A stretch of 64,000 nt of DNA from JACMNW01 sp963708425 (GCA_963708425.1 OY970206.1:1364001-1428000); one strand, 5' to 3'; shown: positions 53,194 through 61,846, numbered from the stretch's first letter. Numbers and translations: made by a program. Notes: generated by a model from the sequence alone, not told the origin.

Positions 53194-54354
53194 ATGTCGT
53201 CAAATGACCTTACGATCCTAGTCGGCACCACTAAGGGTGCGTTTCTGGTTTCCGGCGGGGCTGATCGTGCTGGCTGGGCCGTAACCGGCCCGTTCTGCGA
53301 CGGCTGGCCGATCAACCACATCGTCGGCGATCCTGCGACCGGCCATCTTTGGGCCGGCGGCGGCGGCGACTGGCATGGCGCTGGTATCTGGCGGTCAACG
53401 GACGGCGGCACCACTTGGGAAGTCGCCAAGCTGACCAAAGGCAAGCTTGATGAATGGGCCGCCAACGACGCAGACTTTGCCAAGATGATCGGCTGGACCG
53501 ATGCGCCACTGCCATTCGCCGACAAATTCGCGCAGATCTGGTCGCTGGGTTATTCAGACGGCACGCTTTATGCGGGCACCAAACCGGCAAGCCTGTTGGC
53601 CAGCCACGATGGCGGCAAATCCTGGGAACAGGTTCAGGGCCTGACCGACCACCCGTCGGCAGGCAGTTGGAACCCCGGTGCCGCTGGTCTGGTTCTGCAT
53701 ACAATCGTCGCGGACCCGTTCAACAAGCAAAAGATGTGGGTCGGAATTTCGGCGGCAGGCGTTTTCGCAACCGAGGATGGCGGCAAAACATGGGAACGCC
53801 GCAATCGCCTGTCAAACGCCGAGGCTTGCGCCGATCATCCGCATCCGGCTGCCCCCCGTAACGGTGAAACCGGCCATTGTGTGCACAACATGATGCGCGC
53901 GCCGGGTACGGATGATGTGCTTTACCAGCAAAACCACCATGGCGTGTGGCGGTCCGCCGATGGTGGCCGCAGTTGGGATGACATCACCGAAGGCCTGCCC
54001 TCTACCTTCGGCTTTCCAATCCGCGTGCATCCGCGCGACCCGAACATCATCTGGACGCTGCCACTTAATGGCGACAGTGCCGGGCGTTATCCCCCCGATG
54101 CGGCGGCGGCGGTCTGGCGGTCCACCGACGGCGGTAACAGTTGGCAGGGCATGCGCAACGGCTTGCCGCAAACCGCCTGCTATTTCACGGTGCTGCGGCA
54201 AGCCATGGCGGGCGATAGGCGCGATCCGGCGGGCGTTTATTTCGGCACCAACAGCGGCTCGGTGTTCGCAAGCCTGGATGAAGGCGAAAACTGGGACGAA
54301 GTCGCGCGGCACCTGCCCACGATCCTTGCCGTCGAGGTGCTGGACCGGGGATAG
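53194..54354 (+). CDS. BNR/sialidase-type beta-propeller protein
   Basis: The 386-residue protein has at least six BNR/Asp-box repeats: STDGGTTWE, SHDGGKSWEQ, TEDGGKTWERR, SADGGRSWDD, STDGGNSWQG and a degenerate SLDEGENWDE. The motifs are spread over a predicted beta propeller. There is no signal peptide, so it is probably cytoplasmic. Related proteins are annotated as glycosyl hydrolases or exo-sialidases without proof; the catalytic residues of true sialidases are not seen. GGGGGAG precedes the ATG at 53194. It converges with the LacI gene (6-bp gap). Confidence 0.82.
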   Translation: MSSNDLTILVGTTKGAFLVSGGADRAGWAVTGPFCDGWPINHIVGDPATGHLWAGGGGDWHGAGIWRSTDGGTTWEVAKLTKGKLDEWAANDADFAKMIGWTDAPLPFADKFAQIWSLGYSDGTLYAGTKPASLLASHDGGKSWEQVQGLTDHPSAGSWNPGAAGLVLHTIVADPFNKQKMWVGISAAGVFATEDGGKTWERRNRLSNAEACADHPHPAAPRNGETGHCVHNMMRAPGTDDVLYQQNHHGVWRSADGGRSWDDITEGLPSTFGFPIRVHPRDPNIIWTLPLNGDSAGRYPPDAAAAVWRSTDGGNSWQGMRNGLPQTACYFTVLRQAMAGDRRDPAGVYFGTNSGSVFASLDEGENWDEVARHLPTILAVEVLDRG

Positions 54355-54360
54355 CGCGCG

Positions 54361-55389
54361 TCAGATGTTCTCACGCGTGTAAATTTCGAACGGCAGAATG
54401 CTGGTGAAGCTGCCCCCCGGGGCGCGGTTCATTGCTGCACGGCACATGCCGTCGATCAGATGATGCGCAAGGCGTTGCAGCGGGTGGCAGATGGCCAGGG
54501 TCATGGTGCCGTCAAGCAGCGCACTGCGGGTAATGCCCATCAGTTCGTATCCGATCAACACGATCTTGCCCGCACGATTGTTGTTTCGCAGCGCTGCAAT
54601 TGCGCCGCTGATGCCACCTCCGGCCACGTACAGTCCAGTCAGATCAGGATTGTCGTTCAAAAGGCGTTCGGTCATTTCTTCTGCCACGGCGGCGGATTCG
54701 AACGTGGTCAAAGGTTCTAGCAAAGTAAATGCTGGCGCATGCTCGCGCAGATAAGACCGGAACCCCGCCTCGTTCATTTCCTGATTGCGGTAGCGCGGGC
54801 TGCCCATCAAAATGCCGATCTCCCCCGGTGTTTTGCAGATATTCTGTATCGCCCAGCCCGCCGTGCGACCAACTTTCCAATTATCGAGGCCTACGTAATG
54901 CACCTGACCGGTCGCTGAAAGTTGCGAGATAAAGGCAAAAACCGGGATGCCGCGGCTTTGTAGCGTATCCACCGCCTGAATAATCAACGGGTGCACCGCC
55001 GTCGTGATACAGACAGAATCACAGACCTCTGCCAAGGCAAGCATCCGCGACGCAGTGTTTTGAGGTGCCAAGTCTTCCAAGAACTCGATTCGCACATCCA
55101 CATCCGCACCGACCATGGCTGTCGCGGCTTCGCGGATGGCGGTCGCACAAATCTGGTAAAACGGTCGGTGCGGCTGCAGCAGAAGAAACCCGAAACGGTG
55201 TCGCGGACGGCTGGCGGCAACCCGGGCTTGAATGGCACCAAGACCATAAAACCCAATATTTTCAGCGGCTTCCTGCACGAGATCACGGGTCTTCTGCCGA
55301 ACGCCATCGGTTCCCGCCAAGACGCGGTTTATGGTCGCGACCGATACGCCAGCAGCCTGCGCAAGGTCTTTGATCGTCGGACGGCGCAT
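54361..55389 (-). CDS. LacI-family transcriptional repressor
   Basis: A 342-residue repressor. The N-terminal helix-turn-helix and hinge (about 1-55) reads PTIKDLAQAAGVSVATINRV then GTDGVRQKTRDLV. The rest is a periplasmic-binding-like effector domain (about 60-340) of the ribose/xylose type. It diverges from the hydroxylase/sugar-transport operon and very likely represses it; palindromic TGATAC sites lie just upstream of its own start. Confidence 0.92.
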   Translation of the reverse strand: MRRPTIKDLAQAAGVSVATINRVLAGTDGVRQKTRDLVQEAAENIGFYGLGAIQARVAASRPRHRFGFLLLQPHRPFYQICATAIREAATAMVGADVDVRIEFLEDLAPQNTASRMLALAEVCDSVCITTAVHPLIIQAVDTLQSRGIPVFAFISQLSATGQVHYVGLDNWKVGRTAGWAIQNICKTPGEIGILMGSPRYRNQEMNEAGFRSYLREHAPAFTLLEPLTTFESAAVAEEMTERLLNDNPDLTGLYVAGGGISGAIAALRNNNRAGKIVLIGYELMGITRSALLDGTMTLAICHPLQRLAHHLIDGMCRAAMNRAPGGSFTSILPFEIYTRENI

Positions 55390-55399
55390 TCATGTCTCC

Positions 55400-55416
55400 T
55401 GATACGATATGTATCA
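55400..55416. promoter_or_regulatory. LacI-type operator, palindrome
   Basis: TGATACGATATGTATCA is a perfect 6-bp inverted repeat with a 5-bp centre, 11 bp upstream of the lacI-like start codon, well placed to block that gene and the divergent operon. A second site with two TGATAC half-sites lies at 55431-55446. Confidence 0.6.
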
Positions 55417-55430
55417 TTTTCCCTGCGTTA

Positions 55431-55446
55431 TGATACGCATGATACA
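55431..55446. promoter_or_regulatory. Second TGATAC site (direct half-sites)
   Basis: TGATACGCATGATACA carries TGATAC twice in direct orientation, 3 bp apart, 15 bp from the palindromic operator. Together they suggest cooperative repressor binding. A further palindrome, ATCAAGACTTGAT, lies at 55465-55477. Confidence 0.4.
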
Positions 55447-55687
55447 ATCTTTTCTACAAAATACATCAAGACTTGATTTAAAGTCGATCAAATTTGCATT
55501 GTGCGTGGCAACGAGACGCAGAATTGGCCTTGGACGGCGGAACTGCGCGGGGGGCCACAGACCAAATTATAAAGGTGCTGACCTTGCGTCGGCGCAGGCG
55601 ACCTTTTCGCGCCTAGCGAGCGAAAGGCCGGGCTTTCTTTGCCCAAATCAAAAGTGCTGGCACCCTTGACGCCAAACGGAGGACGGA

Positions 55688-56704
55688 ATGGACGATCTGC
55701 AATTCGGTAGCCGGAACAAGCGCGGCGATTGGGCGCCGTCTGCCCCGATTACGGTTGCGCCGTTCTGGTATCGGCCGATCAGCCTTCTGAAAGTGCTGAA
55801 ATGGGTGCCAGAATACATCTGGCCGTGGAACGCCTTCCATATGGCAACGGCGCTGCTGTACTGGTTTTACATCGTGCCAGATGTCGAGGTGATGAAGACC
55901 TTGTCGCTGGGTTGGGCGCTGTGGCTGTATTTCGTCAATGCCGCAGCGATCTTTGCTTTCTACGGGGCTATCGAGCTGTTCTGGTATGTGCGCCGCAAAC
56001 AGGGCACGCGGTTCAAGTACAACGCAAAGTTTCCGGGCGATCAGCCGTCTGATGTGTTCTGGTTCAAAAGCCAGAACATCGACAATTTCCTGCGGTCGTT
56101 CTTTTTCAGCATTCCGCTGTGGACGCTGTGCGAAGTGCTGTTTTTGTGGGTGTTCGCAAATGGTTGGGTGCCGTGGCTGGCATGGGCCGATCACCCCGTC
56201 TATCTGGCGGCACTGGTGCTGGTGGCCCCGGCAATCCACGAGCTGCATTTCTTCTGCATCCACCGGCTGATCCATACACCGCTGCTGTACAAGTGGGTGC
56301 ATTCGGTACACCACAACTCGATCAATCCTAGCCCGTGGTCGTCGCTGTCGATGCATCCGTTGGAAGGGTTTTTGTATCACGCGGTTGCCTTCTGGCACCT
56401 GATCATCCCGTCCAACCCGATCATCGCGATGTTTCAATTGCATCTTGCGGGCTTTGGCGCGGTCAACGGCCATATCGGCTTTGACAAGTTGGAAATTACC
56501 GAGGACGCGGCGCTCGATAGCCACGCCTATGCCCATTACCTGCACCACAAGTATTTCGAGGTGAACTACGGTGGTGATGGCCTGATCCCCTTGGATAAGT
56601 GGCTCGGCACTTGGCATGACGGCACTAAAGACGGTGATAGCCAGATGCAGGCCCGGTTCGAGAAGAAGAAGGCGCGCATGAACGCCAAGGCGGGCAATGC
56701 CTGA
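55688..56704 (+). CDS. Fatty acid hydroxylase/sterol desaturase superfamily protein
   Basis: A 338-residue membrane di-iron enzyme with about four hydrophobic segments. The eight-histidine signature is present: HELHFFCIHRLIH (about 184-196), HSVHHNS (about 206), and HYLHHKYFEVNYG (about 283-295). Family members hydroxylate or desaturate C-H bonds with O2, taking electrons from a ferredoxin or cytochrome b5. It is the first gene of the LacI-controlled operon, followed by a sugar importer and, six kilobases on, a Rieske ferredoxin. In rhizopine catabolism the hydrocarbon oxygenase MocD has the analogous role. GGAGG lies before the ATG. Confidence 0.88.
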   Translation: MDDLQFGSRNKRGDWAPSAPITVAPFWYRPISLLKVLKWVPEYIWPWNAFHMATALLYWFYIVPDVEVMKTLSLGWALWLYFVNAAAIFAFYGAIELFWYVRRKQGTRFKYNAKFPGDQPSDVFWFKSQNIDNFLRSFFFSIPLWTLCEVLFLWVFANGWVPWLAWADHPVYLAALVLVAPAIHELHFFCIHRLIHTPLLYKWVHSVHHNSINPSPWSSLSMHPLEGFLYHAVAFWHLIIPSNPIIAMFQLHLAGFGAVNGHIGFDKLEITEDAALDSHAYAHYLHHKYFEVNYGGDGLIPLDKWLGTWHDGTKDGDSQMQARFEKKKARMNAKAGNA

Positions 56705-56843
56705 CCCCAAATGAATACCGTCCCGACCCTCGGCGCGCTGCTGCCGGGGCCTCGGGCGGGAACGACGCGGGGCAATCGCCCTGCCACACGAACAGACCAG
56801 ATTTTAACCCGTCAACCAGACGGACTCAGGGAGGAGAAGAGAC

Positions 56844-57815
56844 GTGAAATTGGTGAAAACACTTGCCAAGGTATTGGCAACAACAGCACTGGTTGCCAGT
56901 GCTACGATGGCGATGGCCGCAGATATCGCGGTGATCGGCGGATCGAACGACGATGCGTTCTGGAACAAAATCAAGAAGGGGCTTGATGATGCGACCCCAG
57001 CCGTTGTCGCAAATGGCGGCACGGTCAATTACCTGCGCCTTGTGAACTACGACAACTTTGCCCCCGACGTGGTGCAGCTGATCCGCACTGCGATTTCGAT
57101 GGAAGTGGATGGCTTGGTAATCCCGAACTGGGTGCCAGAAGCCGAAGATCCGGCGATCAAAGAGGCGATTGCTGCTGGCATCACGGTTATTCTGATGAAC
57201 GCAGGCGGTGCCGATAAGGCGCGCGAGCTGGGTGCCATCAACTACATCGGCAACGAAGAATATCCCGCTGGCGTCGCCGGCGGCGAATACTTCGCGTCCC
57301 ATGGCCAAAAGAACGTGCTCTGCGTCAACACACTGCCGGGTGCCACCAACACCGAAGCACGCTGCAAAGGCGTGGCTGATGCGATGGTTGCAGGCGGCGG
57401 GGCGTCAACCCAACTGCCGTTGCCGACCACCTCGTTTGGGGATGCAACTGCCGTGGCCGAAGCGATCAAGGCTGAACTGCTGAAAGATGAAACCATCGAC
57501 GGGGTCATCACGATTTCCGCAGGCGACGCGGATTCCGCCGCCATCGGGATTGAACAGTCTGGCCGTGCGGCGGGCGTGTCATTGGCCTCGTTCGACATGA
57601 ACGAAGCCAACCTCGCCCGTATCAATGCTGGCACGCAAACGTTCTGCATCGACCAGCAGCCCTACCTGCAGGGCTATCTGTCGGTGTCAGTTCTGGCCTC
57701 GGCGATCGACTTTGGTACTTCGCTGCCGACCTTCCCGATCCTGACAGGTCCGGGCATCGTCGATGCCTCGAACATCGATGCCACATTGGCCGGTGTGCAA
57801 AAGGGCGCGCGCTAA
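56844..57815 (+). CDS. CUT2-type sugar ABC transporter substrate-binding protein
   Basis: A 323-residue periplasmic binding protein starting with GTG at 56844 after GGGAGGAGA. The signal peptide is MKLVKTLAKVLATTALVASA up to MAMA. The mature part has the type I periplasmic fold: VIGGSNDDAFWNKIKKGLDD, QLIRTAISMEVDGLVIPNW and VNTLPGATNTEARCKGV. MocB, the rhizopine-binding protein, and inositol-binding proteins (IbpA) are of this class; the exact ligand is unknown. A 9-bp perfect hairpin follows the stop, which should raise its expression relative to the permease. Confidence 0.9.
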   Translation: MKLVKTLAKVLATTALVASATMAMAADIAVIGGSNDDAFWNKIKKGLDDATPAVVANGGTVNYLRLVNYDNFAPDVVQLIRTAISMEVDGLVIPNWVPEAEDPAIKEAIAAGITVILMNAGGADKARELGAINYIGNEEYPAGVAGGEYFASHGQKNVLCVNTLPGATNTEARCKGVADAMVAGGGASTQLPLPTTSFGDATAVAEAIKAELLKDETIDGVITISAGDADSAAIGIEQSGRAAGVSLASFDMNEANLARINAGTQTFCIDQQPYLQGYLSVSVLASAIDFGTSLPTFPILTGPGIVDASNIDATLAGVQKGAR

Positions 57816-57829
57816 CCACCTCGAAAACC

Positions 57830-57856
57830 TGGCCTGCCGACCCGTTTGGCAGGCCA
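57830..57856 (+). terminator. Intercistronic hairpin after the binding protein gene
   Basis: TGGCCTGCC pairs perfectly with GGCAGGCCA around a nine-base loop, followed by GAATTT. It may terminate part of transcription or protect the upstream mRNA end. Confidence 0.65.
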
Positions 57857-57927
57857 GAATTTAAGTCGGACTCCGGGAATTTTTCCCGTTCACACCATCC
57901 TTTTCATCCCAGCGCGCGAGAGAGCCC

Positions 57928-58935
57928 ATGAACAGCAATTCCTCCCTTGGTGGCCTGTTGCGTCGCCCCGAAGCCGGGGCCCTATTGGGCCTGGTAGCAG
58001 TCTTGATTTTCTTTGCCATTTTCGGCGGCGTGACCTTTCTGAAACCGGCGGGCATGTCCAGCTGGCTGAACGTGGCGGCAAACCTTGGGGTCATCGCCAT
58101 TCCGGTCGGCCTTCTGATGATCGCGGGTGAGCTGGATATCTCAGTCGGCGCGATGGTGCCATTAGGTGCCATGACTGTTGCCGTGATCTCGGGCCATTAC
58201 GGGTTGTCGATCTGGCTTGGCATTGCCGTGGCCTTGGGTTTTGGCGTGCTTGTCGGGCTGATCAACGGCTATATGGTGGTCCGCACCGCTGTGCCGTCGC
58301 TGATCGTAACCTTGGGCAGTCTTTTTGCCGTGCAGGGCGTCGTTCTGGGCCTGACTGTGCTGATCACCAAATCGACCAGCGTCGCCTTGGCCACCGAAGG
58401 CCCGGCCAAGGCAATCTTTGGTGATTTCGTCTTCGGCGGCCAACTGCAGGCCATGGTGTTCTGGTGGATCATCGTCACCGCCGTCTACGTCTACGTGGTT
58501 CATTTCTCGCGCTTCGGAAACTGGATTTTCGCCATGGGCGGCGACAAGGTTTCGGCCCGCAATGCCGGCATCCCGACCGAAAGGCTGACGATCACCCTGT
58601 TCGTGCTGTCCTCCACCTCGGCCGCCTTTGTGGGGATGTGTCAGGCCATCCTCTACAACTCGGCACAAGTCGCGGGTGGCCAAAGCTATATCTTCAACGC
58701 CATCATCTCGGTCGTCGTCGGCGGCGTGTTGCTGACTGGCGGCTTTGGGTCGGTGATCGGCATCTTCTTCGGCACCATCACGTTCGCGGTGGTGAACCAG
58801 GGCATCTATTACACCGACTTTGATCGGAACTGGTCATCCCTTATCATCGGCATCCTGCTGCTGGTCGCCGTTCTGATGAACAACACCTTCCGCAAAATGG
58901 CGCTGTCCTACACACCCAGGAAAGGGGGCAAATGA
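57928..58935 (+). CDS. CUT2-type sugar ABC transporter permease
   Basis: A 335-residue permease with about nine or ten hydrophobic segments, such as GLVAVLIFFAIFGGVTFL and LLMIAGELDISVGAMVPLGA; the latter is the GELDLSVG-type motif of ribose-family permeases. It works as a homodimer with the ATPase encoded next. The stop overlaps the ATPase start (ATGATG). Confidence 0.92.
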   Translation: MNSNSSLGGLLRRPEAGALLGLVAVLIFFAIFGGVTFLKPAGMSSWLNVAANLGVIAIPVGLLMIAGELDISVGAMVPLGAMTVAVISGHYGLSIWLGIAVALGFGVLVGLINGYMVVRTAVPSLIVTLGSLFAVQGVVLGLTVLITKSTSVALATEGPAKAIFGDFVFGGQLQAMVFWWIIVTAVYVYVVHFSRFGNWIFAMGGDKVSARNAGIPTERLTITLFVLSSTSAAFVGMCQAILYNSAQVAGGQSYIFNAIISVVVGGVLLTGGFGSVIGIFFGTITFAVVNQGIYYTDFDRNWSSLIIGILLLVAVLMNNTFRKMALSYTPRKGGK

Positions 58936-59750
58936 TGGCCACCCCGATCCTTTCCCTGAAAGACGTCAGCAAAAGCTTTGGCCCCATCGACGTGCTGCAT
59001 AACATTTCGCTGAACTTGCACGCTGGCGAGGTGCTGTGCCTGCTGGGCGATAACGGTGCCGGCAAATCCACCGTGATCCGGCTGCTGTCGGGCGTGCACA
59101 AACCCACCTCGGGCGTAATCGAGATGGACGGCAAGCCTGTCACCTTCGACAATCCGCGCCAAGCCTCGGACCATGGCATCGCCACTGTCCACCAGTTCGG
59201 CGGCACGTTTCCCCTGATGTCCATCGGGCGGTCGTTCTTTGTCGGTCGCGAGCCGACAAAATGGGTCGGGCCGCTCAAGGTGTACGACCGCAGACGCGCC
59301 AACGAAATCGCGGTCAAAGCGGTGCAGGATTTCGGCATCACCCGGATTGATGATGGCGACCGGCTGGTTGGCGGCCTGTCGGGCGGCGAACGGCAGGCGC
59401 TGGCCATCGCGCGCGCCGTGCACTTCGGTGCCCGCGTGCTGATCCTTGATGAACCGACCGCTGCACTTGGTGTGAAACAGGCAAGCCACGTCCTGCGCAT
59501 CGTCAATGAGGCCAAGCGGCGCGGCTTGGCCGTTATCTTCATCACCCATCAGGTCATGCACGCCATGGCTGTGGGTGATCACTTTGCCGTTCTGATCCGT
59601 GGTGCCATCGCCGCAGACTTCCGCAAAGGCGAGAAATCGCGGGAAGAAATCACAGATCTGATGGCAGGCGGCGAGGCGATGGCCGAGCTGGAGGCCGCGA
59701 TTGAAGGCCCCATGGCCGAAACTGGCGCCGAACACGCGCCGACCACATAG
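58932..59750 (+). CDS. Single-domain sugar ABC transporter ATPase
   Basis: A 272-residue ATPase. Walker A is GDNGAGKSTVIRLLSG (about 38), the signature is LSGGERQALAIARAV (about 148) and Walker B is VLILDEPTAALG. Most CUT2 ATPases (RbsA-type) have two fused domains; this one has only one, as in the fructose FrcA-type systems, so the transporter uses a homodimer. Two adjacent ATGs (58932, 58935) are possible. It ends before a gap with two very strong hairpins. Confidence 0.92.
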   Translation: MMATPILSLKDVSKSFGPIDVLHNISLNLHAGEVLCLLGDNGAGKSTVIRLLSGVHKPTSGVIEMDGKPVTFDNPRQASDHGIATVHQFGGTFPLMSIGRSFFVGREPTKWVGPLKVYDRRRANEIAVKAVQDFGITRIDDGDRLVGGLSGGERQALAIARAVHFGARVLILDEPTAALGVKQASHVLRIVNEAKRRGLAVIFITHQVMHAMAVGDHFAVLIRGAIAADFRKGEKSREEITDLMAGGEAMAELEAAIEGPMAETGAEHAPTT

Positions 59751-59793
59751 AACCGCCCCGGTTCCGCAGGGTAGCAGCCCAGTGGAGCCGTCC

Positions 59794-59877
59794 TGCCCGC
59801 CCGGTGAACGCTCCACGACACCGGGCGGGCAAACGCGGATAAGTCGGGCCGGAAGCCACTTTCCGGCCCGACTTATC
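59794..59877 (+). other. Tandem strong hairpins inside the operon
   Basis: Two perfect hairpins fill the 173-bp gap between the ATPase and Rieske genes: a 13-bp stem with a 12-base loop (59794-59831) and a 17-bp stem with a 6-base loop (59838-59877). No T run follows the second, so they are not standard terminators. They may act as processing or stability elements, or mark a transcript boundary. Confidence 0.75.
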
Positions 59878-59923
59878 GGACCTGATGATACTGACCTGAT
59901 CAAAGACTTACCCGAGGCAAGAC

Positions 59924-60235
59924 ATGGCAAACTGGACCCGCGCCTGCGCGACCGAAGACATCGAGATTGAAGACGTAATCCGCTTTGATCATCAGGGCCG
60001 GACATTCGTGATCATCCGCAGCCCGGACGACCACTACTTTGCGATGGACGGCATCTGCAGCCATGAACACGTGCATCTGTGCGACGGGCTGGTGATGGAT
60101 GACATCATCGAATGCCCAAAGCATAACGCGCATTTCAACTATCGCACCGGCGAGGCCACACGTGCGCCCGCCTGCATCAACCTGCGCACCTTCCCGGTAA
60201 AGATCGACGGCACCGAAGTTTACATAGAGATTTGA
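59924..60235 (+). CDS. MocE-like Rieske [2Fe-2S] ferredoxin
   Basis: A 103-residue Rieske ferredoxin. The ligands are in CSHEHVHLCDG (about 45-55) and CPKHNAHFNYRTG (about 64-76), so C-X-H and C-X2-H are both present. Such proteins pass electrons to oxygenases; MocE in rhizopine catabolism and naphthalene-dioxygenase ferredoxins are the closest named groups. It probably feeds the di-iron protein at 55688. A matching ferredoxin reductase (MocF) is not seen in this window. Confidence 0.9.
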   Translation: MANWTRACATEDIEIEDVIRFDHQGRTFVIIRSPDDHYFAMDGICSHEHVHLCDGLVMDDIIECPKHNAHFNYRTGEATRAPACINLRTFPVKIDGTEVYIEI

Positions 60236-60238
60236 CAC

Positions 60239-61015
60239 ATGACCCAATTCGCCCTTGCCGCCTGCGCCGAAATGATCTGGCGCGACCACCCCATCGAATG
60301 GCGCTGTGCCCGGCTCAAGGAAATGGGCTTTGGCGTTGGCCTATGGAACTGGCCCGCGCATGATCTGGCCAAACTCGAAGCAACTGGGGCAACCTTTACC
60401 ATCATGAACGGTTACCTTGAAGGTCGCCTTGCCGACGATGCAGGTGCCGACATGCTGCTGGCCTCGGCGCGCGAGACGGTAAAGGTCGGCAAACGGCTTG
60501 GCGTGCACCGGCTGAACCTGCATGGCACAGGGCTGGGCGACGGCGGCATCCCGATCTGGCAAACGCAAGTTGTGACTGGTGCAATGTGGCTGAAAGCGCG
60601 CGACACGCTGCACCGCATCTGCGATTTGGCCGAAGGCGAAGGCGTGATCTTCACGCTTGAAAACCTGAACTTGCGCGATCACCCCGGCTGCCCGTTCAAC
60701 TCCACAGCCGATGTGCTGGCGCTGGTATCCTCGGTCAACCGTCCGCAACTGCGCATCAACCTCGACCTTTACCACACCCAGATTGGCGAGGGCGACCTGA
60801 TCCGCTGGTGCGAGGCTTGCTTGCCATGGATCGGCGAAGTGCAGGTTGCTGATAACCCCGGCAGGAACGAACCGGGGACGGGCGAGATCAATTATAATGG
60901 CGTTGCCAAAGCCCTGAAAGCCATGGGATACGCTGGTCCCGTAGGCCTCGAAAGTTTCGCCGCAGGCGATCCCGACGCCGCCCTTGCCGCCTTCCGCAAC
61001 GCATTCACGGTGTAA
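60239..61015 (+). CDS. Hydroxypyruvate-isomerase-like TIM-barrel protein
   Basis: A 258-residue sugar-phosphate isomerase/epimerase-family barrel. Characteristic parts are LHGTGLGDGGIP (about 96), FTLENLNLRDHPGCPF (about 137), LRINLDLYHTQIGEGDL (about 170-186), and the metal-site stretch GEVQVADNPGRNEPGTGEIN (about 200-219), closely resembling Hyi and IolE/IolI relatives. Glu and His metal ligands are visible. MocC is in the same superfamily. The start follows the Rieske gene by three bases. Confidence 0.88.
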   Translation: MTQFALAACAEMIWRDHPIEWRCARLKEMGFGVGLWNWPAHDLAKLEATGATFTIMNGYLEGRLADDAGADMLLASARETVKVGKRLGVHRLNLHGTGLGDGGIPIWQTQVVTGAMWLKARDTLHRICDLAEGEGVIFTLENLNLRDHPGCPFNSTADVLALVSSVNRPQLRINLDLYHTQIGEGDLIRWCEACLPWIGEVQVADNPGRNEPGTGEINYNGVAKALKAMGYAGPVGLESFAAGDPDAALAAFRNAFTV

Positions 61016-61020
61016 ACAAA

Positions 61021-61830
61021 ATGGTCCACAAGAACACCCGTCCATCCGTCGCCGACATCCGTGCCATGAAGGCGCGCGGCCAGAAAATCAGCATGCTTTA
61101 CGTCACCACGCTGGACGAGGCTGCTGCTGCTGATGCGGCGGGCATTCACATGCTGTCGATTGAAGCCCGATTTTTCAGCCCGGAGATGCGCGAGGCGGCC
61201 GGGCGTTGCTTTGTGCAAGTCGGTTTGCCCTTCGGTCAGTACGGCAACTATGTTACTGCTGAGGACTACCTGCGCGCTGCGTTCCACTACACGAAAATGG
61301 GTGGTGACAGCTTTTACTGTGCAGCATCCTTCGACATCCAAAAAGCGCTGTGCGACAACCATGTGCCCATCGTTGCCCATGTCGGCATGAACCCCAACAT
61401 CGTCACCTGGACAGGTTGGCGTGCCGTCGGCAAAACCGCGACCGAGGCCCGCGCCGTCTGGGACCATGTGAAAAAGTTGGAAGCCATCGGTGCGTTCGGG
61501 GCCGAACTGGAAGTCGTGCCCGACCGGCTGGGCGAATTGATCAGCCGCAACACACCGCTGATCATGCTGGGCATGGGGGCTGGCCCCGGTGCCGATGCGC
61601 AATACCTTTTTGCCGAAGATGTGCTGGGCTGCACCGATGGCCACAAACCCCGCCACGCCAAGACCTACCGAAATTTCGCCGCAGAATACGCCCGCCTGCA
61701 GGCCGAACGCATTGCCGCTTTTCGTGAATACATCGCCGATGTAAACGCAGGCGCATACCCCGAACCGAAACATAACGTCGCCATGGCCGACGCCGAATTC
61801 AACGCATTCAAGGCCGATCTGGGCCTCTAA
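61021..61830 (+). CDS. PanB-family protein with altered active site
   Basis: A 269-residue ketopantoate-hydroxymethyltransferase-like barrel. The second half matches PanB well: AHVGMNPNIV (about 119), GKTATEARAVWDHVKKLEAI (about 135-154), the catalytic-type glutamate in AELEVVPDRL (about 160-169), GMGAGPGADAQYLFAEDVLG, and AEYARLQAERI. The first half differs: the PanB metal aspartates and glutamate (GDS, ADLPF, LEGG) are replaced by SIEARFF, VGLPFGQY and FYCAAS. So the metal site is changed or lost and the reaction is probably not that of PanB. No pantothenate genes are nearby. Confidence 0.8.
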   Translation: MVHKNTRPSVADIRAMKARGQKISMLYVTTLDEAAAADAAGIHMLSIEARFFSPEMREAAGRCFVQVGLPFGQYGNYVTAEDYLRAAFHYTKMGGDSFYCAASFDIQKALCDNHVPIVAHVGMNPNIVTWTGWRAVGKTATEARAVWDHVKKLEAIGAFGAELEVVPDRLGELISRNTPLIMLGMGAGPGADAQYLFAEDVLGCTDGHKPRHAKTYRNFAAEYARLQAERIAAFREYIADVNAGAYPEPKHNVAMADAEFNAFKADLGL

Positions 61831-61846
61831 CACCAAGGATATCATC

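Noticed and set aside
53194..54354. Calling the BNR protein a sialidase
   Set aside because: Asp boxes alone do not show sialidase activity; the Arg triad and nucleophilic Tyr-Glu pair could not be identified.
55613..56710. 365-codon open frame opposite the hydroxylase gene
   Set aside because: It is the reverse of a protein with clear histidine boxes and transmembrane pattern.
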